From NCBI GenBank assembly GCA_002369495.1, contig DFFD01000245.1, positions 1 through 9,418 on the forward strand: a stretch of DNA of 9,418 nt, in the 5' to 3' direction. Both the position numbers and the translations under genes were made by a program. Of this stretch, positions 1 to 6,920 are shown one piece after another. Every line of letters starts with the position of its first letter. The stretch's first letter is position 1. The DNA comes from Lachnospiraceae bacterium UBA3785. Its GTDB lineage: Bacteria; Bacillota; Clostridia; Lachnospirales; Lachnospiraceae. The notes beneath the pieces were generated by a model. The model was not told where the DNA came from, did no database searches, and worked only from the letters and a program-made list of their open reading frames with translations.

Positions 1-602
1 GCCGCCGCGACACCGGCGATCCCCCGCTGAAACAGGATGACGAAGAGGAGGTCCAGAACGATATTGGTGGCGCACCCGACGACCATGAAAATAAAAGGCC
101 CGAAAGAATCCCCGACAGCGCGGAGAATATTGGACTCCATGTTCAGGATGAGGACGAACGGGACGCCCAGGAATACAATCCTGAGGTACAGGGCCGCCCC
201 CTCGATGGTGTCCGCCGGGGTCTGAAGCACGGTCAGCATGGCCGGGGCGGCAATAAGGCCGCCCGCCGCCAGCACGACGCCCAGGAGGCCGAAGACCGCG
301 ATGGCGTTGCCGGCGGCATTTCTCACGTCCTCCGTGCGTCCGGCTCCGTAGATCTGCGCGATCACGACAGAGGATCCGGCCGTCGCGGCCACAAAGAAGC
401 CGATGAGCAGGTTGATGATCTGCGCGGAGCTGCCGCCGACCGCCGCCAGCGCTTCCGTGCCGACGAAACGGCCGACGATCAGGCCGTCGACGGTGTTGTA
501 GAGCTGCTGGATGCAGGTCCCCGCAGCGATCGGGAGGAAAAAGAGGAGCAGCTGTTTCCAGATGACCCCCTCGGTCAGCAGTGTCTTCTGTTTAGTCTTC
601 AT
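1..602 (-). CDS. MATE-family efflux transporter (partial, N-terminal 200 residues)
   Basis: I read this frame directly on the minus strand. It starts at an ATG at 602-600 and stays open to the left edge, so the C-terminal half is missing. MATE proteins are inner-membrane antiporters that export drugs, cationic metabolites or toxic compounds using Na+ or H+ gradients. Family signatures seen: a charged N-terminus, then a hydrophobic helix (about residues 18-35), the hallmark NTVDGLIVGRFVGTEALAAVG at 36-55, more hydrophobic spans (about 62-85, 100-125, 140-158), and RAVGDSFGPFIF followed by NIVLDLLFV at 161-188, matching the repeated MATE half-domain. The start overlaps the last 11 bases of the kinase-like gene, and a GAGG sequence about 9 bases upstream could serve as ribosome binding site, so translational coupling is likely. 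The DinF/MepA-like branch is most probable; the transported substrate cannot be told. Confidence 0.9.
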   Translation of the reverse strand, partial: MKTKQKTLLTEGVIWKQLLLFFLPIAAGTCIQQLYNTVDGLIVGRFVGTEALAAVGGSSAQIINLLIGFFVAATAGSSVVIAQIYGAGRTEDVRNAAGNAIAVFGLLGVVLAAGGLIAAPAMLTVLQTPADTIEGAALYLRIVFLGVPFVLILNMESNILRAVGDSFGPFIFMVVGCATNIVLDLLFVILFQRGIAGVAA

Positions 603-1230
603 GAGTTTTGTCCTCGAACCAGTGTAATGAAAATTCCGCCAGGGCCGCCGCCAGCTTCTCCGGATCTCTGCCGGTGGAATTGACGACCAGGTCAAATGCG
701 CTGTTGTCGCTGCGGCTCTTGCCGGTCAGGATCTCCCGGGTGCGCATCCGGTTTTTGTCGATCCTGCGGATATTTTTGAGCACTGTCTTCTCCGGAAGGC
801 GGTCTTCCGGGGCTTTTTTCATTTCATAGCGCATGCAGCGCTGAAGCCGCGCTTCCGTGTCGGCGCAGATCAGCAGGCGGAACGGGTCGTGATCGTGCAG
901 GATCACGTCCGCGTCGCGGCCGACGATCACGCAGTCATTTCCCGCCTCCGCGATCTCCCGGATGATCTCGCTCTGCAGGAGCAGCACCCGCGTGTGCATC
1001 GCCGGATTGACCATCAGCTGTGAGAAGCTGTGGCTGTAGGTAAGGCGGATATGGTGCCAGCCGTGGCGCGAGAGCACGTCCCGGATGAAATCCGCGTCCA
1101 TGTCGTGCTTTTCCGCGAGTGTCTCTATGATTTCCTTGTCGTAGTAATCCCATCCCAGCTGCCTGGCCAGGCGCTCGCCCAGCTCACGGCCGCCGCTGCC
1201 GAACTGCCGGCTGATCGTGATGATACGCAT
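592..1230 (-). CDS. Cytidylate kinase-like family protein
   Basis: A 212-residue protein of the P-loop nucleoside monophosphate kinase fold. It opens with the family signature ITISRQFGSGGRELGERLA (residues 4-22), a nucleotide-binding loop in which GSGGRE replaces the classical GxxGxGK of true cytidylate kinase. Other family marks are VIVGRDADVIL (101-111), a basic lid-like segment IRRIDKNRMRTRE (154-166), and DLVVNST (180-186) near the C-terminus, where the beta-strand after the lid is expected. The length is normal for this family. These proteins are annotated as cytidylate kinase-like from fold; most have no proven substrate, and true Cmk is usually encoded elsewhere. The start at 1230 is chosen because AAAGGA lies 7 bases upstream. 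The frame is open to an ATG at 1302, but that lies in the predicted -10 region. The gene overlaps the following MATE gene by 11 bases, so both are probably made from one transcript. Confidence 0.88.
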   Translation of the reverse strand: MRIITISRQFGSGGRELGERLARQLGWDYYDKEIIETLAEKHDMDADFIRDVLSRHGWHHIRLTYSHSFSQLMVNPAMHTRVLLLQSEIIREIAEAGNDCVIVGRDADVILHDHDPFRLLICADTEARLQRCMRYEMKKAPEDRLPEKTVLKNIRRIDKNRMRTREILTGKSRSDNSAFDLVVNSTGRDPEKLAAALAEFSLHWFEDKTHED

Positions 1231-1236
1231 CTTCGT

Positions 1237-1243
1237 TTCCTTT
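1237..1243 (-). promoter_or_regulatory. Ribosome binding site deciding the kinase-like gene start
   Basis: AAAGGAA read on the minus strand, with 7 bases between AAAGGA and the ATG at 1230. It supports the internal ATG over the in-frame ATG at 1302, which has no comparable site and lies upstream of the predicted transcription start. Confidence 0.7.
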
Positions 1244-1293
1244 CTATTTCCTAAAAATGCAGACATCCCATCCGCCCGGACGGGACCTATGTA

Positions 1294-1322
1294 GTTATAC
1301 ATGATTCAATTACTCCTTGCAA
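1294..1322 (-). promoter_or_regulatory. Sigma-A-type promoter for the kinase-like/MATE unit
   Basis: On the minus strand a -35 box TTGCAA (1322-1317, 4 of 6 to TTGACA) is separated by exactly 17 bases from a -10 box TATAAC (1299-1294, 5 of 6 to TATAAT). Transcription would start near 1287, leaving a leader of about 57 bases before the ATG at 1230. The call is by eye, but spacing and -10 match are good, and it explains why the upstream ATG at 1302 cannot be the start. Confidence 0.6.
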
Positions 1323-1378
1323 GTCCGTTTTTATTTTCCGACATGACGAATTGGTTGCTGTTTTCGCTAATTTGCGTC

Positions 1379-1431
1379 TTTTCATTTTTCCCGGTTTCCT
1401 GTACGATAAAGACAGTGAATACCGTTTTATC
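1379..1431 (+). promoter_or_regulatory. Candidate promoter and operator for the GH2 gene
   Basis: This AT-rich stretch precedes the GH2 gene. The best box pair is TTTTCA (1379-1384) and TACGAT (1402-1407) with a 17-base spacer, each only 4 of 6 to consensus. Just downstream lies an inverted repeat, GATAAA at 1405-1410 and TTTATC at 1426-1431, with 15 bases between arms; it overlaps the -10 and could be a regulator-binding site. The weak boxes would suit a promoter needing an activator. The rest of the divergent gap (1231-1453) shows nothing else. Confidence 0.3.
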
Positions 1432-1453
1432 ATTATAATAAGGAGGCCTGCTT

Positions 1454-3661
1454 ATGAGAACCATCTTAAACTTCAACGACAGCTGGCAGTTCGCGAAACC
1501 CGGCGAGGCGCCCGTCCCCGTGACGCTTCCCCACACCTGGAACGCCGTCGACGGCCAGGACGGCGGGAACGACTACTGGCGCGGCACCGCAGTCTACACG
1601 AAGACATTTGAGAAGCCCGCGCTTGCCGTCGGTTCCCGCTGCTTTATCGAGTTCGCCGGCGCGGCCATGACCGCGGAGGTCTCCCTGAACGGGCACGCGC
1701 TCGTCCGCCACGAGGGCGGTTATTCGACGTTCCGCGCGGACCTCACCGACTTTCTTGAAAATGAAAACACCCTCACCGTCTCCGTCGACAACTCGGCGAA
1801 CGACCGCGTCTACCCGCAGATGGCCGACTTCACCTTCTACGGCGGCATCTACCGCGACGTAAACCTCATCATCGTCCCGGAGGAGCATTTCGAGCTTCTT
1901 AAGGACGGCACCCCGGGGATCAAGGTGACCCCCGTCGTCGACCTTGCAAAGAAGGAAGCCCGCGTGACCGTCGAGACCTGGCAGTGCGGCGGCGAAGAGG
2001 TCGTCTTCGAGATCGAGACCGAGGGCGGGATCCTCACGAAAGCGGCTCCGGCAGAAGGCGGGCACGCTTTGGCGGAGTTCATTTTAGAAAATGTGCATCT
2101 CTGGGACGGCCTTGACGACCCGTTCCTCTACACGGCTGCCGCCAGGCTCACGAAGGGCAGCGAGACTTGCGACTGCATCTCCGCCCGCTTCGGGTGCCGT
2201 GAGTTCCATATCGACCCGAACGAGGGCTTTTTCTTAAACGGCCGCTCCTACCCGCTTCGCGGCGTGAGCCGCCACCAGGACCGCATCGGCCTCGGCAATG
2301 CCCTCACCCTGAAGGAGCACCAGGAGGACATGGCGGTTGTCCGCGAGCTCGGCGCGAACACGCTGCGCCTTGCGCATTACCAGCACGCGCAGGAGTTCTT
2401 CGACCTCTGCGACGAGAACGGCATCGTCGTCTGGGCGGAGATTCCCTACATCACCCGCCACATGACGAACGGAAAGGAAAATGCCCTCTCCCAGATGCGC
2501 GAGCTCATCACCCAGTGCTATAACCATCCGTCCATCGTCTGCTGGGGCCTCTCCAACGAGATCACCGCGTCCTCCCAGGTCACGGAAGAGCTTCTTGCTG
2601 ACCACCGCGAGCTCAACGCGCTCGCAAAGCGCATGGATCCGACCCGCCCGACGGTCATGGCGCACGCATTCATGCTGGAGAAGGACTCCCCGCTCATCCC
2701 GATCGCGGATCTCGCGAGCTACAATCTCTACTTCGGCTGGTATCTCGGCGAACTTGAGCAGAACGACGAGTTCTTCGACGAGTACCACCGGATGTTCCCG
2801 GACCGCGTCATCGGCTTCTCCGAGTACGGCGCGGACGCGAACCCGGCCTTCCACTCCTCCCGTCCGGATCAGGGCGATTACACCGAGGAGTACCAGTGCG
2901 TCTACCACGAGCACATCCTGAAATGCATTGAGGAGCGCCCCTACCTCTGGGCGACCCACGTCTGGAACCTCTTCGACTTCGCCGCGGACGGCCGCAACGA
3001 GGGCGGCAAGGACGGCCAGAACCAGAAAGGCCTTGTGGAATTCGACCACAAGACCAAAAAGGACGCGTTCTACCTCTACAAGGCAGCCTGGAGCAGGGAG
3101 AAATTTGTGCACCTTTGCGGAAAGCGCTACGTCGACCGCGCCGAGGCGGAGACGCAGATCAAGGTCTACTCCAACTGCGGGACCGTCACCCTCTTCGTCG
3201 ACGGAAATGAATTCGGTACGGCGAGCGCCGACAGGGTCTTCATTTTCCGGGTGCCGATCAGCGGCGAACACACCGTGAAGGCCGTCGCCGGGGACCTCTC
3301 GGATGAGATGACGGTCCGCCGCGTTGAGAAAATGAACCCCGACTACTGCTTCGGCGGTGCGGGAAATGTCGTCAACTGGTTCGATCAGATCGAGATCGAC
3401 CCGGCATTCTTCTCGATTAAGGACAAGTTCGGGGCGCTGATGGCGAACCCGGGCACCTCGAAGGTCGTCGGCGCGATCATGGCGAAGGCCTCCGCGAGCC
3501 GCGGCGAGGTGGCCGAGGGCACGAAGGGCAACAAGGCCCTCCAGCAGATGATGGCCGGCATGAGCTTCGAGAGCCTCTTAAAGAAGGCCGGCGCGAACGT
3601 GATCTCCCCGGAGCAGATCCGCCAGATCAACGACATGCTGCAGAAGGTGAAGAAGGACTGA
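1454..3661 (+). CDS. GH2 beta-galactosidase-type glycoside hydrolase
   Basis: A 735-residue retaining glycosidase that would release terminal beta-galactose (or a related sugar) in the cytoplasm; no signal peptide is visible. Domains in order: jelly-roll sugar-binding domain (about 1-150, with LPHTWNAVDGQDGGNDYWRG), Ig-like domain (about 160-260), TIM barrel (about 265-560), a small beta domain (about 568-623) and an extra C-terminal region (about 628-735). The acid/base is probably E369 in WGLSNEI and the nucleophile E457 in GFSEYGA. The WNLFDFAADGRNEGG stretch from residue 504, followed by KGLVEFDHKTKKDAFYLYKAAWS, is typical of GH2 beta-galactosidases rather than beta-glucuronidases. AGGAGG at 1441-1446, 7 bases before the ATG, fixes the start. 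The gene is transcribed towards the GH3 operon and is the only plus-strand gene. Mannosidase, glucosidase or galacturonidase activity cannot be excluded. Confidence 0.92.
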   Translation: MRTILNFNDSWQFAKPGEAPVPVTLPHTWNAVDGQDGGNDYWRGTAVYTKTFEKPALAVGSRCFIEFAGAAMTAEVSLNGHALVRHEGGYSTFRADLTDFLENENTLTVSVDNSANDRVYPQMADFTFYGGIYRDVNLIIVPEEHFELLKDGTPGIKVTPVVDLAKKEARVTVETWQCGGEEVVFEIETEGGILTKAAPAEGGHALAEFILENVHLWDGLDDPFLYTAAARLTKGSETCDCISARFGCREFHIDPNEGFFLNGRSYPLRGVSRHQDRIGLGNALTLKEHQEDMAVVRELGANTLRLAHYQHAQEFFDLCDENGIVVWAEIPYITRHMTNGKENALSQMRELITQCYNHPSIVCWGLSNEITASSQVTEELLADHRELNALAKRMDPTRPTVMAHAFMLEKDSPLIPIADLASYNLYFGWYLGELEQNDEFFDEYHRMFPDRVIGFSEYGADANPAFHSSRPDQGDYTEEYQCVYHEHILKCIEERPYLWATHVWNLFDFAADGRNEGGKDGQNQKGLVEFDHKTKKDAFYLYKAAWSREKFVHLCGKRYVDRAEAETQIKVYSNCGTVTLFVDGNEFGTASADRVFIFRVPISGEHTVKAVAGDLSDEMTVRRVEKMNPDYCFGGAGNVVNWFDQIEIDPAFFSIKDKFGALMANPGTSKVVGAIMAKASASRGEVAEGTKGNKALQQMMAGMSFESLLKKAGANVISPEQIRQINDMLQKVKKD

Positions 3662-3669
3662 GGGTCTCG

Positions 3670-3760
3670 GGGACGGTTCCTGGGGGACAGTTCTTAGAAA
3701 AAAGCGAGCTGCGTTTGCAGCTCGTTTTTTTCTTAAGAACCGTCCCCCAGGAACCGTCCC
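3670..3760. repeat. 91-bp near-perfect palindrome (REP/MITE-like element)
   Basis: The left arm 3670-3712 and right arm 3717-3760 are reverse complements except for two substitutions and one inserted base, with a GTTT loop. Each arm holds two tandem copies of a unit close to GGGGACRGTTCYT, giving two direct and two inverted copies in all. From memory, GGGACGGTTCTT-type repeats are dispersed in many Firmicutes genomes and resemble REP sequences mobilised by IS200-like (RAYT) transposases; no transposase is present here. The element fills nearly the whole gap between two convergent genes: it begins 8 bases after the GH2 stop and ends 1 base before the GH3 stop codon. Confidence 0.85.
3697..3731. 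terminator. Bidirectional rho-independent terminator
   Basis: The centre of the palindrome is an 8-bp stem, CGAGCTGC (3705-3712) with GCAGCTCG (3717-3724), around a GTTT loop. On the plus strand it is followed by seven T (3725-3731), ending GH2 transcripts. On the minus strand the stem is followed by C and then six T, ending GH3 operon transcripts. A/T pairing extends the stem on either side. Confidence 0.8.
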
Positions 3761-3761
3761 T

Positions 3762-6164
3762 TTAGCCTTTCACCTCAGCCCCCGCACAAAACGCCCGGTC
3801 CCTGCCCTCGATGAAGGCGTCCTTCGTGACCGTATAGCTCCCGGTGAGCCGGATATCCTCGGACGAGGCCCCGATCATGACCCGGATCTCGCCCTTCTCG
3901 ATCTTCCACTTCATATCCTCGTCCACGAACGCCATCTGGCTCGGCGCCACCGTGAAGACAACCTCCTTCTCCTCGCCGGGCTGAAGTTCAACGCGGGCGA
4001 AGCCGGCAAGCTCCTTCACCGGCCGGGTCATGGAGGCGTGCACATCCCTGAGATAGAGCTGCACGACCTCGGTTCCGGAGGCGGCTCCCGTGTTTCTGAG
4101 CTTCATGGAAATAGTCACATTTTCGAACGGGGCGACTTCATTTTTGTCGATCGTGAGGTCTGAAAATGCAAACCCCGTATAACTGAGCCCGTGCCCGAAG
4201 CAGTAGCGAGGCTTATGCGGGCAGTCAACATAGTCCGCAAATCCGATGCTGGGACCCTGGTGCCAGCCCGAGCCCATCGGATGGTTGTAATAGATCGGGA
4301 TCTGTCCGGCGTTGTAAGCCACCGTGAGGGGCAGTCTGCCGGAGGGGTTGTAAGCCCCGGTGAGGACGTTGGCCACTGCCTCCGCCCCGTAGCGCGCCGG
4401 CGTGAAGGCCTCGATGAGGGCGTTAAGCGTGTCCGCCGCGTCGGAGGATACCGGCCGGCCGTCGAAATGCACGCCGATCATCGGCTTCCCGAGCTTCTTA
4501 GCCGCCCGGATGAAAGCGTCCTGGCAGGCCGGCAGGTTGATGTCCGTGCCGTCCACGCCCTCGGCCATCGTCGCGACGGAGCCGGAGCCGTTCTTGCCGC
4601 CCAGCGTCAGGATCACGACGTCGGCCTCCTCTGCGATCTTGAGCGCTTCGGCGAACAGCGACTCATCCGCCCCGGCCTTGTGGTAGCCCTGCGCCCAGAG
4701 GATCTTCGCCTCCGGCAGCTTTTCGCGGAGCACCTCGAGGAGATTTCTGCAGTCCGGCTCAAGCTTCCTAAGGACCTGATTGAACTCCTCCGTCTCGTCG
4801 TCCTGCACGTTGGTGCCCGGGACGCGGACCATCTCGGCCGCGGAGCTGTCGCCGCCCGCGCCGACGCCGGCCATGGAGCTCATCGCCGCGTAGACAGCCT
4901 CCACCATGCTGAGGTGCGTGTAGCCGCCGAAATAGTAGCGGGCGTTCGCCGCGTGCGGCCCGATGACCGCGATCGTCTTCTCACGGCCGGAGAGCGGCAG
5001 GACACCGTCATTTTTGAGGAGGATGATGCTCTCCTGCGCCGCGCGGAAGGAGACCTCCTCGTCTTCCTCATGGTGCAGCGCGCTCTCAAGGTCCGAGCCT
5101 TCGAGCGCATACGGATTTTCAAAGAGTCCCATTCGGAACTTGGCCGTGAGCACGCGGAGAACTGCGGTATCGAGGTAAGCCTCGTCCGCCTCACCCTTCT
5201 CGAAGAGCTCCTTCATCGCCGCAAATGTCGCCGGCATGGGCAGCTCCACGTCAAGCCCCGCCTTCAGGCAGCGGTAACCTGCCTCGCCAAGGGTCTCGCC
5301 GACGCCCTGCACATTGTAGGTGTTCTCCGCCCCGCTGTAGTCCGAGACCGTGACGCCGTTAAAGCCCATCTCCTGCCGGAGCAGGCCCGTCAGGATCTTC
5401 CGGCTCGCGTGGGTCGGCAGGCCGTTGACGGAGCAGTAGCAGGGCATGACGCCGCGAAGGCCGGCCTCGGTGATCGCCGCCTGGAAAGGCTTCGCGTAGA
5501 CTTCGCGCAGCAGGCTCTCGCTGCAGTCCATGTCCGCGCCGTGGATCCCCGCCGAGCTGCGGTGGAAGCCCAGAAAATGCTTCGCCGCCGACTCCGGCTG
5601 CCTGCCGGCTGTCTTCGTCTGCTGGATTCCCTTCGTGTAGGCGGCCCCGAGCGCCGCGGCCAGGGTCGGATCCTCGCCGTAGGTCTCGGACTGGCGGCCG
5701 AAGCGCGAGTCACGGGAGATGTCCAAGACCGGAGCCAGGATCTGGGTGAGGCCAACCGCCGCCTCCTGGCGGGAGACGATCTCAGCGATCTTCCGCTCAT
5801 TTTCCGTGTCGAAGGCGGCGCCGCGGTTCACGCCCGACGGGAACGGCGTGGTATCCTTAAGCAGCGCCCCGTTCACGCCTTCCATGTGGAAGACGGCCGG
5901 GATGTGCAGGCGGCTCGATTCCATGACCAGCTTCTGCAGCCTGCGCTGCTCTTCGGCGCCCTCTTCGGCGCTCCCGCACATGCGGAAGGCAAGGGTGCTG
6001 ATCTGGCCGATCCCGTTTTTGAAAAATGCAGCCATCTCATCCTCCCCGGCAAACCCGGAGAAGACGCCTGTCAGCTGGGCGAGCTTTTCGTCCAGCGTCA
6101 TTTCCTTAAGCAGCAGCTCCGCCCTCTCCCGGGCCGTGAGCGAGGTATCCATATAGTCTGTCAT
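3762..6164 (-). CDS. GH3 beta-glucosidase/beta-xylosidase-type glycoside hydrolase
   Basis: An 800-residue three-domain GH3 enzyme that removes beta-linked glucose or xylose from the non-reducing end; no signal peptide, so probably cytoplasmic. The N-terminal barrel (about 15-345) contains HMEGVNG (93-99), KHFLGF (195-200) and the nucleophile motif GVTVSDYSG with D275. The alpha/beta sandwich (about 375-620) contains AVIGPHAANARYYFGGYTH and AEGVDGTDINLP, where E535 is the likely acid/base; the R that often follows (EGxDR) is G here. YNPSGRLPLT leads to a fibronectin-III-like domain (about 660-775) with NTGAASGTEVVQLYLRD. GGAG 7 bases before the ATG supports the start. It is the last gene of the regulator-SGNH-GH3 unit, 51 bases after the SGNH stop, and ends at the palindromic terminator. 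Beta-glucosidase, beta-xylosidase and beta-galactosidase members share this layout, so the substrate is open. Confidence 0.92.
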   Translation of the reverse strand: MTDYMDTSLTARERAELLLKEMTLDEKLAQLTGVFSGFAGEDEMAAFFKNGIGQISTLAFRMCGSAEEGAEEQRRLQKLVMESSRLHIPAVFHMEGVNGALLKDTTPFPSGVNRGAAFDTENERKIAEIVSRQEAAVGLTQILAPVLDISRDSRFGRQSETYGEDPTLAAALGAAYTKGIQQTKTAGRQPESAAKHFLGFHRSSAGIHGADMDCSESLLREVYAKPFQAAITEAGLRGVMPCYCSVNGLPTHASRKILTGLLRQEMGFNGVTVSDYSGAENTYNVQGVGETLGEAGYRCLKAGLDVELPMPATFAAMKELFEKGEADEAYLDTAVLRVLTAKFRMGLFENPYALEGSDLESALHHEEDEEVSFRAAQESIILLKNDGVLPLSGREKTIAVIGPHAANARYYFGGYTHLSMVEAVYAAMSSMAGVGAGGDSSAAEMVRVPGTNVQDDETEEFNQVLRKLEPDCRNLLEVLREKLPEAKILWAQGYHKAGADESLFAEALKIAEEADVVILTLGGKNGSGSVATMAEGVDGTDINLPACQDAFIRAAKKLGKPMIGVHFDGRPVSSDAADTLNALIEAFTPARYGAEAVANVLTGAYNPSGRLPLTVAYNAGQIPIYYNHPMGSGWHQGPSIGFADYVDCPHKPRYCFGHGLSYTGFAFSDLTIDKNEVAPFENVTISMKLRNTGAASGTEVVQLYLRDVHASMTRPVKELAGFARVELQPGEEKEVVFTVAPSQMAFVDEDMKWKIEKGEIRVMIGASSEDIRLTGSYTVTKDAFIEGRDRAFCAGAEVKG

Positions 6165-6215
6165 GGTGGTTCTCCTGATTATCTATTCATTTTCCGCACG
6201 CAAGGCGGAGCGCAG

Positions 6216-6920
6216 TCACATAAGATAGGGCTTCAGATTCTCAAAGACGATGCGGTAGGCGTTCGCGTACATGTGGACGCCGTCGATGGCGAATTCCGCC
6301 CTCTGCTCCCCGTTCTCGTCGTAAAGTCCGTCGTTGACGTCGATGTACTCGTAACCGTATTTTTCAGCCAGGGCTTTCACGCGGGCGCTGCAGGCTGCGA
6401 TATTTTCCGGCGTGCGGTCCTTCAGCATCCCCGCCTGGATCGGATTCTGGTTCGGCAGATGGCGGTTCGTCGGGTAGTAGGCCATGCAGTAGATCTTCGT
6501 GTCCGGCAGCTTCTCCCGGGCGATCTTAAGGATCTCCTCATAGTTGTCCGCCAGGTGGTCCATCCACTTATCGCCGTAGACCCGGTCGGTCATATCGTTC
6601 GTGCCGATGTTGATAAAGACTTTTGCCGGCTCAAGGTCCAGAAGGACCGTGTCGATCTCACGGAGGAAATCATCGGTCGTCGTGCCGCCGATGCCGCGGT
6701 TGTAGACCGGCTCCGTTATGCCGGCGGATATGGCCAGTTCCGTGACCGGGAATAATTCCATGAGGGACGAGCCCGTGAACAGGATGCCGCCCTTCTTCGC
6801 GCAGGCGTTCAGGATGCGGTAGTTCTTCACCTTGTCCGCCTGCTCCTTCTTCATGCGCTCCATCATGCCGGCGGCGATGCTTTTCATCAGCTCTTCGGGG
6901 ATCTTCATTTCTTCTGCCAT
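6216..6920 (-). CDS. SGNH/GDSL-family hydrolase (probable esterase)
   Basis: A 234-residue SGNH-fold hydrolase, probably an acyl-esterase removing acetyl or similar groups from a sugar. The conserved blocks are in order: block I FTGSSLMEL (48-56) with nucleophile S52, block II NRGIGG (74-79), block III IGTNDMTD (105-112) with N108, and block V DGVHMYANAY (213-222) with catalytic D213 and H216. About 45 residues precede block I, rich in Met, Lys and Glu, predicted as amphipathic helix rather than signal peptide, so the protein is likely cytoplasmic. The start at 6920 has GGAG 7 bases upstream and overlaps the end of the regulator gene by 16 bases; a second ATG four codons in (6908) overlaps its stop as ATGA and is the alternative start. 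The GH3 gene follows after 51 bases. The glycosidase neighbours favour a carbohydrate esterase over a lipase; the substrate is unknown. Confidence 0.88.
   Translation of the reverse strand: MAEEMKIPEELMKSIAAGMMERMKKEQADKVKNYRILNACAKKGGILFTGSSLMELFPVTELAISAGITEPVYNRGIGGTTTDDFLREIDTVLLDLEPAKVFINIGTNDMTDRVYGDKWMDHLADNYEEILKIAREKLPDTKIYCMAYYPTNRHLPNQNPIQAGMLKDRTPENIAACSARVKALAEKYGYEYIDVNDGLYDENGEQRAEFAIDGVHMYANAYRIVFENLKPYLM

Noticed and set aside
592..1302. Longer start for the kinase-like gene at 1302
   Set aside because: The ATG lies next to the predicted -10 box, upstream of the expected transcription start, and the added 24 residues precede the normal family N-terminus.
1434..1439. A perfect TATAAT upstream of the GH2 gene
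   Set aside because: It lies directly against the AGGAGG at 1441-1446, so transcription from it would begin within or after the ribosome binding site. No -35 box lies at 17 bases.
2234..3271. A 345-codon open frame on the minus strand inside the GH2 gene
   Set aside because: Antisense shadow of the GH2 coding sequence, with low-complexity Val/Leu/Arg/Glu content and no domain.
6165..6215. Possible separate promoter between the SGNH and GH3 genes (TTGCGT and GATAAT-like boxes)
   Set aside because: The spacing between boxes is only about 14 bases and the gap is short. Co-transcription with the SGNH gene is simpler.
4191..6755. An 854-codon open frame on the plus strand opposite the GH3 and SGNH genes
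   Set aside because: It is antisense to two proteins with intact family motifs. Its translation is Arg/Val/Ala/His-rich with no recognisable domain, as expected for the reverse frame of GC-rich codons, and I see no credible ribosome binding site.
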